Assembly: GCA_022316685.1 (NCBI GenBank)
Contig: JAKJHU010000336.1
Location: 62,001-126,000 of the forward strand
Length of the DNA stretch: 64,000 bases
Direction: 5' to 3'
Source: Progne subis subis
Lineage: Eukaryota; Chordata; Aves; Passeriformes; Hirundinidae
Shown: positions 34,499 to 44,043 of the stretch, piece after piece
How the letters are laid out: every line of letters starts with the position of its first letter
Position numbering within the stretch: position 1 is the stretch's first letter
Position numbers and translations under genes: made by a program
Notes under the pieces: generated by a model
Seen by the model: only the letters and a program-made list of their open reading frames with translations
Told to the model about the DNA's origin: nothing
Databases searched by the model: none

Positions 34499-35176
34499 CA
34501 AGGTAATTACAAGGACCGAGCATTAGTTTCCTGCATGCTTTCCCAGGCTGGGAACCAACAGAGTTGACTACATGTAAAGTTGACTAGGGTGAACTCGGAA
34601 TTCACTCTCTCAGGCAGAAGACTAGTTAAGGAGTGTTACTGATAACAAAGAAGAAAAGTTATACAACATTGATTATTTGTCACCCTGGTTTTTCTGAGTT
34701 TTTTAAAGCCTTTTGATTGTTCATAAGATAGAGTCAGACTTTTTATCTACTGTACAATATTAGGAGCAGTTTTTGCCTTTTCTCACACATGTAACATAAA
34801 CAAATCCTTTGTTTTTCATTCTCTGTCCCTTGTTTGCATATTTCTGACCCGAAAACAATTGTAACTGACAGTTGGTCTGGCCATTTGGCTGGGAGGTGAT
34901 AACTCCAGAAGCCAATCCACAGCCAGAACCACAAATGTATAAAAAGTAAGAAATAAACAGGCAGAGGGGCTCTTGGCCTTGGCTCAGCCTTGGGCTCTCT
35001 CAGAGGAACGTCTCTGCAAAATCTCTCGTCTCCGTGTGGTTGCTTTGCATGTCCCAATCACAATTATTATAAATTACTTTGTTCTCATCTGCTTTTAGCA
35101 TTTGTCTCTTACAAGTTTTCATCCATTCCTGTAGAAACCTAAGACTTTTCCCATTCCCCTGTGGAAGCTCCCATCC
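34499..35176. other. Unassigned segment between ERV-4 and the CEPT1-like sequence
   Basis: No gene is seen. On the plus strand TATAAAAAG (about 34936) and AATAAA (about 34951) occur close together, which could be an LTR fragment. On the minus strand the part next to 35176 could be 3' noncoding sequence of the CEPT1-like copy. No polyA tail is evident there. Confidence 0.35.
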
Positions 35177-36154
35177 CTAGTGGTGGTTCGAGGGCATGGG
35201 GCAGCCCTTGATGCGGAACACGTGGATGTGCAGGTGGGCAGCAATTCTGGCTGCACACGCTGACACAGTATCGGAGCAGGTCAGACAGGGACAGGATCAG
35301 GGCAATTCAGAGGGCAATATACTTATCAATAAAGCTGTTAAAATGCGTGGTCAAGGAACAGGAATGCCGGGCTTATGAATGCTGTGTCATATAAATACAT
35401 TTCACTCTTGGTCATGTGGGCAACCACCAGTTGATTTGTGATCTTGGCAGACACAAAGCCAAAAGTCAGAGTGTAGAGGCAGAGGTGCCTCTCAAAGAGC
35501 TGCACAGCAGATTTCTTGTAGATCATTGCAGCCAAGGCAGTCACAGAGCCAATATGGAGAAAAGGTGAGAGGACACTTGTTCCTGCTAAAGTGGATCCAT
35601 TTTTGCCAACTCCAGTTTGCACAGGAGAATATGGTTCCTGCTACAGTACAAAGAGCCGGGAGTATTTTCACCTGAGTGTTCAGCATTGGAATCAGAGATT
35701 GCTAAAAAGCTGGTCTTCCAATCACTGCCAGTAAATGCATGATTATTATGAAGATTTGTACTTTAGTCACATCAATCATGCCGAAGCACAGCGTTCTTGA
35801 GATGTGCGTCTGTCAGCTGTGCAGTAAAACATGAATGTCACAGCAGAACAACAGAAGAACATCCAGTCAGGGTTGGTGTCCAGCTGCACAACAATACAAG
35901 TTCCCAAAACCACAAAGACTGTGGACAATGAATCACAGTCATGATTAAAAAGCTCTCCTGACGGAGTGCTGCTATTTGTCCTTCTTGCTTGTTTTCCATC
36001 TATTGCATCCAGGGACTGGAATGCCACAGGCACAAGCAATGAATGTCCAGGAAGGCGCCTGCCCTGTATCTGTTGGGCAGTAACATACTAATAACAGAAG
36101 TGTAAATATATTTATTAACAGTCTGATGATGGTGATCAGACTGGGGGCAGTCCA
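35177..36154 (-). pseudogene. CEPT1: CEPT1-like sequence, intronless, fused to gag
   Basis: CEPT1 is the ER/nuclear-membrane choline/ethanolamine phosphotransferase that makes PC and PE from diacylglycerol. The minus strand reads most of such a protein without introns. It enters at [15 protein letters not shown], then the CDP-alcohol phosphotransferase motif DGKQAR with [17 protein letters not shown], where the first Asp after GELF is Asn. Later segments include [39 protein letters not shown] and a C-terminal SNHH stop at 35177-35179. About the first 80 residues of the parent are missing. Several frameshifts (near 36030 and 35770) inactivate it. The 5' end joins retroviral capsid sequence in the same frame and strand. 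CHPT1 is the alternative parent; the C-terminus favours CEPT1. Confidence 0.8.
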
Positions 36155-37291
36155 GGCTGGAGAACTGATATCTGCAGTATGAATACAATCTAACATTGTT
36201 CGAGCATTTTCAGATTTCAAGCCGTGCTCCTTTATTGTTGTTTGTGGGGTTGTTTTTTTGTTTTCTTTTTTCTTTTTGCTTGTTGCAAAATTTTCCATTC
36301 ATGCTGCTCATACACAGGATTGCCATCTCTGAACATGACAGGACATGCTACAAGACATGCCATGTGTCCTGTGGGTTCCCACTGTCTTTCTAGGATAACA
36401 CCACATATAATTCCAGACCATCGAGTCATGGCGGGGGACGGGCGAATGCATTGCCTGGGGACTGCTTTGTGCAGTTTGTTCTAGAAGTTGTTGCATTGGA
36501 GTTAACTGAGAGCTGAAAGATGCTGGCTCCTCCTGATTTTTAGCATTTATTGTAGATAGTTCTTGGGCTTTTTCCAGCAGCAGCTTAGTTGCGCTTGCGC
36601 TCACTCCTTCAGGCGCTGCATCACTGCCTGAATTTGATCAGTCAGTTCTTTTAAACCAGTCGTGGGTTCTGTCCGGGGTTCTGCTGGGGGAAGCAGTGCT
36701 CCATCATCGAGGTCCTCCTCTAATTCATCCGGCAGTGGAACAGCGTCTGGGGAAGGTGGTTAACAGCAGGGGTCACGGGTTCCCCTCTCTTGGTCGACCG
36801 GTGTCTCTTTGGGCACAGCCAGAAAAGGAGGGGCACATGGCACATGTGTAGTGGTAGCAGTAGGGCTGGGAGTGGCTCCGGAGGGGTTTTGAAGCATTTT
36901 GGCTACTGTACTACACTGGGTTGCCGTCAAGCCTTTGATCGGGGGGAGCGCCTTGCTTCTGAGAAAAGCTCCAAGCCGGCTTGGTGGTGGTGGTGGCGGG
37001 GAGGGAGCAGCGCACCGGAGCTCAGGTGACGGGGATGGTCTGCGAGCCGGGAGCGGTGAGCCGGGCATCGGCCAGTGACGGTGCCGGGGCGCTGGAGGCA
37101 GCAGGAGGGCACGGCAGGGGCCCCGCAATGTCTCCCCAACTTCACAGCATCAGGGGGTTGTTAAATGTCCATTTCCTTGCACCCAGTTAATCAGCTTTTG
37201 CAGTTCTTTTTCTGCTACTGTTTTTCCTCTCTCAGAGTATAATAATAAGCAACTTCAATGCGGCAGCAAATTCGCACTCCATGCTTGCCAT
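36155..37291 (-). pseudogene. ERV-6 truncated gag
   Basis: The minus-strand ATG at about 37291 opens a matrix-like start (MASMECEFAAALKLLIIIL). One frame change later it continues into a helical region, then a Pro-rich linker (36760-37128) and a coiled segment with LKELTDQIQAVMQRL near 36640. Capsid begins near 36440 with RWSGIICGVILERQWEP, an [10 protein letters not shown] segment and, after an A-rich 36-base insertion at 36247-36285, [15 protein letters not shown] and HTADISSPA. There capsid stops and CEPT1-like sequence takes over. The rest of capsid, nucleocapsid and pol are not found downstream. Confidence 0.75.
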
Positions 37292-37585
37292 CGTCAATGG
37301 GGCAGGGAAGGGAGTACTCAGCACCTTCCACCTTTTTTTCAAAAAAATGCCCCCTGTTCCCCTTTACCAGCTCAGCCTTGCACTCTTTGCAAGGACGGTG
37401 AGCTTCTATCTCAATGCTGATGCATCTCTCAGCAGATCAGCATCTGACTGCTATTTTCTGGAGGGTCTCACCTCAATGCAGCAGCATCTGTCAGTGAGTT
37501 CAGCGTCCAACTGCTCAGCGTCCCACCGCTAATTTTCTCCTCCAGGTTGTCACCCCAAGGTCTGATGTTCAGTGCCAATTAAAGG

Positions 37586-37971
37586 TGATTTTGAAAAAAA
37601 ACACGGGGAACAGCCAGAGTCAAACACCTTCTCCACAGAAGTGGTGGTGAATGCTCATTTTATTGAGGGTACAAAGGGTTCTTTTATACATACATCATTC
37701 TAGTGCATAAGCTGTTCACACGGCATTTTACTACATGTCATTGGCTATCTCCTCCTGTCCACGAGCTCCAGGCAGCTATACTATTGGTTAGTGTTACCTG
37801 CATAAGCATTCCTTTGCAGTTACCTGTTTACACTTTGTTGAGAGGCCATCAGCTTGTTCCCAGGCTCTTCGTCCTGGTTCTCAGGCTCAACGTCCTTGAC
37901 AGTGCTGAAACAACAGAACTTTCCACGCACTGGAAGGCCTCTCTGTGTCCGTCTCCAAAAATCCTGCTACA
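37586..37971 (-). mobile_element. LTR B (5' LTR of ERV-6)
   Basis: A minus-oriented LTR, TGTAGCAGGATTTTTGG at its start on the minus strand, with TATAAAAG (plus 37682-37690) and AATAAA (plus 37660-37666). It is of the same family as LTR A (17349-17704), with roughly 80% identity by eye. Gag lies downstream on the minus strand, so it acts as a 5' LTR. To its right it abuts plus-strand pol of ERV-7. Confidence 0.75.
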
Positions 37972-38640
37972 GTCAAGGAACAAACAATCATGCTTCAGCT
38001 GATTGTCATCAAAAACAATCCCAAGACGCTCCACAAACTGCAACAGCTCTGTGGTTCCATTAATTGGGTTCGACCCCTTCTTGGCATTTCCTCAGAAGAC
38101 CTCACTCCGCTTTTTAACCTTCTGTGAGGGAGCTGTGAACTCAGTTCTCCTAGGAGCTTGACCCCTAATGCAAGAAAGGCAATTACCTGCATCCAAGAGG
38201 TTCTGTCAGCCTGACAGGCCCACAGGTATGATCCATCTTTGCCGTTTCTGCTTGCAGTGTTAAGTAGAGTCCCACATTGGAGTGGACTGATTTTTCAATG
38301 GGACCCGGACTTAAAAGACCAGTTGCTCATCCTCAAATAGGTTTTCCTTCAAGCACAACCAACTAAAACAGTAACCACACCGCAAGGAACCATGGCAGCA
38401 GTCATCTGTAAGGGCAGGGCTCGCTTCCGCTCTCTTGTGGGGTGTGACTTTGCATGCATCTACATGCCATTGGCAACTACCGAGGAGCTAGAGTTTCTGC
38501 TCCAAAATAATGACAACCTTCAGTTCGCCGTAGATATCTATCTAGGAAAAATTTCCATCCATATCCTGGCCATAAATTATTTAAAGCAGAACTTCATTTG
38601 GTTCCCAAATTCATTCAAGGTAAAACTCCTCTCGAGCTGT
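37972..38640 (+). pseudogene. ERV-7 reverse transcriptase thumb and connection
   Basis: A plus-strand pol that starts abruptly at LTR B. Readable parts are LHKLQQLCGSINWVRPLLGI (thumb) at about 38024-38083, LSSPRSLTPNARKA near 38139, a connection segment with GLIFQWDPDLKDQLL near 38288, and 38392-38676 (MAAVICKGRARFRSLVGCDF). The sequence is close in kind to ERV-4 and ERV-5 pol. Stops near 38125, 38213 and 38338 interrupt it. Palm, fingers and everything 5' of them are missing. Confidence 0.8.
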
Positions 38641-40049
38641 GACAGTCTTTACAGACGGCTCAGAGTCTTCTCATAAGTCAGTCATGACTTGGAAAGGCAC
38701 TAGGACACCGAAGTGGGAGTCTGACATCCGAGTAGTGGAAGGATCTCCACAAATTGCTGAGATGGCAGCCATTGTCAGGGCATTAGAGAAGTTCAAAGAC
38801 CAACCGTTTAACCTAATCACAGATTCAGCATATGCAGCTGGTATAGTTATGAGGGCTGAACATGCCTTTTTAAAGGAGGTGTCAAATAGAAACATTTATA
38901 ATTTGCTTCCTGAACTGACTTATCTCCCACAGAAAGCAACCATATCATGTCATGCATGTGAGGTCGCACACTGACCTTCCCGGTGCCATTGTGGACGGCA
39001 ACAAGAGAGCAGATGCACTGGCAATGGCGGCACACACACCAGCCCTCCCAGACACGTTCCAACAAGCCAAGCTCTCCCATCAATTTTATCATCAGATTGT
39101 CCCAGCACTAGTGAGGATGTTTCACCTCACCAGGGAACATGCCAAAGCTGTGGTAGGATCATGTCCACAATCATATCTGACGTGTTCGTGTCTGCCAATC
39201 ATACCAGGAGCACTTTGTAGACAAAGGCATCAACACAGGAGGCCTCAATAGTAATGAACTGTGGCAGACGGACGTTACACATGTTCCATCTTTTGGTAGG
39301 CAGAAGTATATTCACATGACAGTAGATACATTCTCAGGTGCAGTTTTCGCCTCAGCACATGCAAGTGAAAGCTTCTACTTTGTTAAAAGACATTTCTTAT
39401 TGGCCTTTGCAACTCTGGGAATTCCCCAGAAAATGAAAACAGACAATGGCCCCGCCTACTCCTCAAAAGAGATAAAGGCATTCTTCCAAGATTGGGGCAT
39501 CAAACATAACAAATGGACTCTCCCACAGGCCAATCAGTCACTGAGAGGACACATCAGACTCTTAAGAGAGTCCTTCACCAACAGCAGGGAGGTACAGAGA
39601 CACTTCCTCCCGTTGAGAGGCTCTGCAAGGCACTTGATCTAATGAACTTTCTAAGTTGTTCAAGCACTGAGCCGAACGCCCCCGTCATCAGGCACTTCTC
39701 AAATTCAGCCTAAGCTAAGCTTGAAGAGAAGCTGCCTGTGTTGATCAAGGACCCAGAAACACATCAAATATCAAGCCCTCTTCAGTTGATTACCTGGGGT
39801 AGAGGGTACGCATGCATATCCATGCCTACAGGCCCTAGGTGGCTTCCTGCAAAGAGCATCAAACCTTACCTAGGACCCACAGATACTAATAAAGCCAATT
39901 CTGAGCAAAATACAGAGTCACCAAAGGTGCAGCAGACAGCCACTTGGAAGAGGAGGAGAAGATGGCCAGTCCCACAAAAGACAGCTCAGTGTCCTGTGAC
40001 CAGACAACAGCCAAGACAAGCAAGGCCTACCGGATGTAACAAAAACTAA
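38639..40049 (+). pseudogene. ERV-7 RNase H and integrase
   Basis: RNase H is in 38639-38974 (TVFTDGSESSHKS, NLITDSAYAAGIV). Integrase spans three broken frames: the HHCC region in 38952-39251 (HQFYHQIVP, HLTREHAK), the core in 39260-39642 (DVTHVPSFGR, MTVDTFSGAVFASAH, KTDNGPAYSS) and the C-terminal domain with a basic tail in 39738-40049 (LIKDPETHQISSP, WKRRRRWP). The frame breaks lie near 38960, 39160, 39250 and 39530. The order matches a class II pol. The stop at 40047-40049 is followed by about 190 pyrimidine-rich bases before the cystatin-like ORF, not by env. Confidence 0.82.
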
Positions 40050-40189
40050 GAAAAGAAGTGATTTCTTTCCTTACCCTTTATTCCTTACCCTTATTTCCTT
40101 ACCCTCTCCCACAAAATCTTTTTACCCAAGCTATGTTGTTGACTTTATTTAAAAATATCTCTTCTATTTGTTAAACTACTAAATTGTTG

Positions 40190-40205
40190 GTTTTTATTGA
40201 TATAG
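40190..40205 (+). promoter_or_regulatory. Splice acceptor candidate before the cystatin-like ORF
   Basis: TTGGTTTTTATTGATATAG ends 37 bases before the ATG at 40242. It is a plausible 3' splice site for a separate subgenomic RNA. Confidence 0.45.
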
Positions 40206-40241
40206 AACACTGACCCACCGTCCTGCAAAAAGAGACAAAGT

Positions 40242-40892
40242 ATGGGGAAAAGACATATTCTCCTGCTGATTGTTTTTATCATCACCACCCAGACCGTGGT
40301 CCGGGCAGTAGAACACCCAGAAACAGATGCTGCAGTGCAGAAGATGCTGTGATACGCTATTGCCCAGCATGACTAAAGTAATTACCATCTGCTCCCAAGC
40401 CAAATTGTAAAGGTCATAAAGGCAGAAAAGCAAGTTGCAGGAGGAATCAAATATAACATAGTGGTGAAATTAAAACAAGATAACAAGTATGAACTATGTA
40501 ACTTAGTGGTATTTAATACACCATGGAAGAACTCAATACAAATACTAAAAGACCAATGCCAAAAGAGTGAGCCCCCAACCAACACTCCTGATCCGAAAAA
40601 GACTGATATAACCACTCTAAAACCTCTAACAACTGACTTTAGACATAAAAGTGAAGACCAAGTCAGAGAACACATAGCTGCTGAAAAAATTTATGAAACT
40701 CCTTATTTCTTTGTTATTACTGTAACCATTCTTTTACTGCCTTTATCCATCTATCTTTATCATTTATATCATCGCAAGCATGTTATTAATGCTGTCTTTT
40801 CAGCTTTTCAACAGGGAGGGGAGAACAAACTAGACAAAGACAGTAAAGGATCAGAGGACGATCCAAATAACCTGCCAAACACCCCCCCTTGA
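40242..40892 (+). pseudogene. Cystatin-like ectodomain with stalk and transmembrane segment, inside ERV-7
   Basis: Cystatins inhibit papain-like cysteine proteases. From ATG 40242 one frame gives a signal peptide (MGKRHILLLIVFIITTQTVV), then a cystatin fold. It has the N-terminal helix region (AAVQKML), the QVAGG inhibitory loop at 40431-40445 (family consensus QxVxG) and LVVFNTPWKNS with the second-hairpin PW at 40521-40526. Only the last of the two type-2 disulfides is visible (LCNL, DQC). A Thr/Pro-rich stalk follows, then a hydrophobic helix (FFVITVTILLLPLSIYLYHL) and an acidic tail of about 40 residues to TGA 40890-40892. TGA at 40350 and TAA at 40374 interrupt the first third. It lies between integrase and env, so it looks like a captured host gene kept as an accessory ORF. 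Secreted cystatins lack the membrane anchor. Confidence 0.72.
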
Positions 40893-41017
40893 AGGGACAG
40901 CAGTTTAAATTTCTTTTATCTTACCCCCCTCAAAAACTTCCCCAGATACCTGTTTCCCGTACCCCTTCTTTTCCTAAAGTTCCCTAGTGCCTAAATAATA
41001 TGTTGATAGTTTAAACT

Positions 41018-41032
41018 AGTTTTTCTTTTTAG
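41018..41032 (+). promoter_or_regulatory. ERV-7 env splice acceptor candidate
   Basis: TAGTTTTTCTTTTTAG ends 28 bases before the env ATG at 41060. Confidence 0.5.
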
Positions 41033-41059
41033 AAGCAAACCCCAAAGGACCCCTCTGAG

Positions 41060-41840
41060 ATGAGAGGCAGTTACCGTGTCACAGTGATGCGGATGCTCCT
41101 CACACTCCTCATGCTCCTCAACATCAAAGCATGGAAGATGGGACAACCACCAGAAAATGTGTGGGTGACACTTGCCAAGACCCTCCAGCAAGACAATTTG
41201 TGCCTGTCCATGGGCTCCGTCAGCAGTCCTCTGTCGTCGTGCCTGGTAGGAATCCCATTCGGAATCAACGAGCCATCACCTCTGCATCCCTTTGCAGGGA
41301 ACTGGCCTGCCCTGCCCACCGCAGAGAAAGCACCAGCCCGAGAAGCCTGGGAACAGTGGGTGAAGCTCATACCCAAAGCTACAACAGACGCTCACAAAGA
41401 AAACCCAGTAGCAAACTCCGAGTCCCAAGAGCTTGATCTGCTTGTCTCAGCAAAAGCTAGTCATTGTTTTAATTTTTACTTTCAAAATATGGCCTCTAGT
41501 TACAAAAATCAAAGTAAACCCCCTAAACAAAATTTACAATTTAGTCAACTGGTGCAACTACACAACAAAAATTCCATTTGACACTTCCTGCTTCCTTATT
41601 CCCAGGGCACTTCCCAAGGGTGTGTTCCTAATTTGCGGCGATAGGGCGTGGGCAGGAATCCCTTCCCACATCTGAGGAGGTCCATGAATTTTTGGCCGAC
41701 TTACAACACTCACCCCAAACATTACTCTCTTACAAGAATGGAAACAAAAGAATAAATTTGCCCGTCCAAAAAGATCCTATACCAAATTTGACAAAAATTT
41801 TGATGCCACCCTTTTTGATTGGTGTCCTTGGGTGACTTTA
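41060..41840 (+). pseudogene. ERV-7 env, surface part only
   Basis: The ATG at 41060 gives a signal peptide (MRMLLTLLMLLNIKAW), then ENVWVTLAKTLQQDNLCLS, related to the start of the ERV-4 surface subunit. After a stop at 41579-41581 the frame 41433-41675 continues with ALPKGVFLICGDRAWAGIPS, a segment shared with ERV-4. It breaks again and ends near 41840 with a Trp-containing FDWCPWVTL. The transmembrane subunit and 3' LTR are absent: an unrelated LTR begins at 41841. Confidence 0.78.
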
Positions 41841-42455
41841 TGATGCTTGTATCTCCAGTCATCTGCTCTGTTTGTGCTGTATATTGAGTTCTGTGCCTTT
41901 AAGATTGGTTCTAAGAGCAAGGAGTAGTACAGAGTTTGTTTTGAGAAAACTGCCTGACTCCTACACATTCTTCTCTGGACGGGGTGTTCAGTAGAGATTT
42001 TTTTTTTGCTTTTAGTTAGTTTCAGCATGCGAGGGCAGAGAAGTTCCCTGGACTGTTTTTTTTCCTTTTTCTTGGAACTGTTTAAACCTGCTCTGGACTG
42101 AAAACCCAGGGGAGCACTGGGAGCTGCACCTGCTGCCCACTGGGGCCTGGAGCTCGGCATTTTCCAGCAGCGCCGGAGGGACTGGGACTGAGGAGAGACT
42201 GAGAGAGAGCCGAGCTCCACCCACGGCAAGAACTTTCTCAATTTGCCATCTCACTCCAGAACGAGAGGTTTTATTGTTTCATATTATTAATTCCTTGTAC
42301 TTGTATGCACTTTGTTTGTTAAGTAAAATAGTTTTTTCCACTTTTCTCCAAAGAAGTTTTTTACCGGACTGGTTGGAGGAGGGGCCACTTGGGTTTGCTT
42401 CCCAGAGGGATCTCATTCAGGGGTTTTCTCCCAAATTTGTCACTAAATCAGGACA
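41841..42455 (+). mobile_element. ERVL-type LTR
   Basis: Starts TGATGCTTGTATC, ends AATCAGGACA, with T-rich tracts, a GC-rich middle and the late motifs GACTGGTTGGAGGAGGGGCCAC and GGTTTTCTCCCAAATTTGTC that recall class III bird LTRs. Its left edge abuts broken env of ERV-7 and its right edge the satellite. No target duplication is seen. Confidence 0.5.
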
Positions 42456-43075
42456 GAGTGATTGAGACCAAATGGACAGAGATGAAATGAGGCAAAATGA
42501 AAAGGACAAAAACTTGCCAAAAGTACTCCAAATGCTGCAATCAGGCAAGAAGTGGAAATAAAGGAAGGAAGGAGAGAAAATTAAATTGAGGAAATGCAAG
42601 CTTAAAATGAAAAAGCGAAAAATGTTTAAAGCATGTAAAAAGCAAAAAGTGAATGGGATGACAAGAAGTGTAGGAAAAGGGGTTGAAGCTTGCCCAATTA
42701 ATCTTCCTTGAAACCTTGAAAAGAGGGAACAAAGCCTAACAAACACTCAGGAAAGGAGATATTGTGAGAAACAGTAGGAATGGAAACAACCGAGAATATT
42801 TGGAACCAGAGTGATTGAGACCAAAGAGACAAAGATGAAATGAAGGTTACTGAAAAGGGCCAACACTTGCCAAATGTACTCCAACTCAAATTCTGCAATT
42901 AGTCAAGAAATGGAAATAAATGATGGAGAGGAAAAAAATCTAAAAAATGAAAACTTAAAACTAAAAAGAGAAAATTTTGAAAGCATGCGAAAAGAAAAAA
43001 GTTGATGGTATGAGAAAAAGTGATGGAAAAGGGATGGAATCTATCCGCATTAATCTTCATTGACATTGCAAGATG

Positions 43076-43125
43076 GCATTCACTTTCCCAAAAGGAAAGT
43101 GTTCCTTTCGGGAAAGGGAATGAAA
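43076..43125. repeat. Palindrome inside the satellite unit
   Basis: CACTTTCCCAAAAGGAAAGTG is a near-perfect hairpin, followed by a second inverted segment CCTTTCGGGAAAGG. Related palindromes lie at 44521-44570 and 44935-44980, in the longer units only. Confidence 0.75.
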
Positions 43126-43368
43126 ACTTGAAAACAGGGAACAAAGTCTAACAAATGCTCAGGAAAGGGGATATGATGAGAAACAATGTGAATGAAAAGA
43201 ACCAAGAAAATTTGGATCCGGAGTGATTGCGACCAAATGGACTCAGAAGAAATGAGGGGCACTGAAAAAGGATCAACACTTGCCAAACATACACCAATTC
43301 AAATGCTGCAATCAGGCAAGAAATGAAAACAAATGAAGGAGAGGAAAATAAATTGAAGAAATGCAAGC

Positions 43369-44043
43369 TGTTGAGGGTTAAGTTCTCCTGTAGAATTTTT
43401 CCCCCCTTGAGTTGCTAGATTTTTAAGTAGGGGTAGTTAAGCGGTGCTTAACCTGACAAAAGAAGTTGATCACTTGATTTTGGGGGAGGGAGAAGGCTCC
43501 CAGGAGAACTAAGGAGTGGGCTCACTTCTCTCGGTCTTCCCGGGGAGGACAGTCAGGCTACGGAGTAGCTGCCTGGAGTCCACAGCTAGCGGAGGAGTCT
43601 GGTCCTGGGAATTCTATCATCTGTTGGAGTGCCCAGGAATTCGGAGTTTCTTCGTTACCCTGCTGGATTTTGGGTCAGCCCGGGATCCAATCACTGCGGG
43701 TTCTCCGGCACTGCCCACTTTGCCTGCCGGGGCACCCCGCCTGCCTGCTGAGGACAATCCACCGCTTCCAGCTTGCAGCCATCAGCGACGGACTTTGCCA
43801 CCGTTTGCCCTCAGGGCTCTTGGTTCTGTTTTACTGTTATTATAAGTGCTGTTGTTGTTTGTCTGTCCTGTTATATTTACTAGTAAAGGACTGTTATTCC
43901 TTTTCCCTATAGCTCTGACCGAAAGTTTTTTTTTTTTTTAATCTTCTATATTATAATAACATGGAGGGAAAGATTTGAATTCCTTATTTCCTGGAGAGGC
44001 TTGCCTCTCCTTAGCAGACAACTGTCTTTTTCAAACCAAGACA
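43369..44043 (+). mobile_element. Solo LTR, ERVL-like, with 5-bp target duplication
   Basis: 675 bases from TGTTGAGGGTTAAG to AAACCAAGACA, inserted in the satellite. CAAGC at 43364-43368 and at 44044-44048 flank it. Five bases is the duplication size of ERVL-type integrases. No internal sequence remains, so it arose by LTR-LTR recombination. Confidence 0.85.

Noticed and set aside
34930..35090. A solo LTR with TATAAAAAG and AATAAA
   Set aside because: Only the two short signals support it; I found neither TG/CA ends nor a target duplication.
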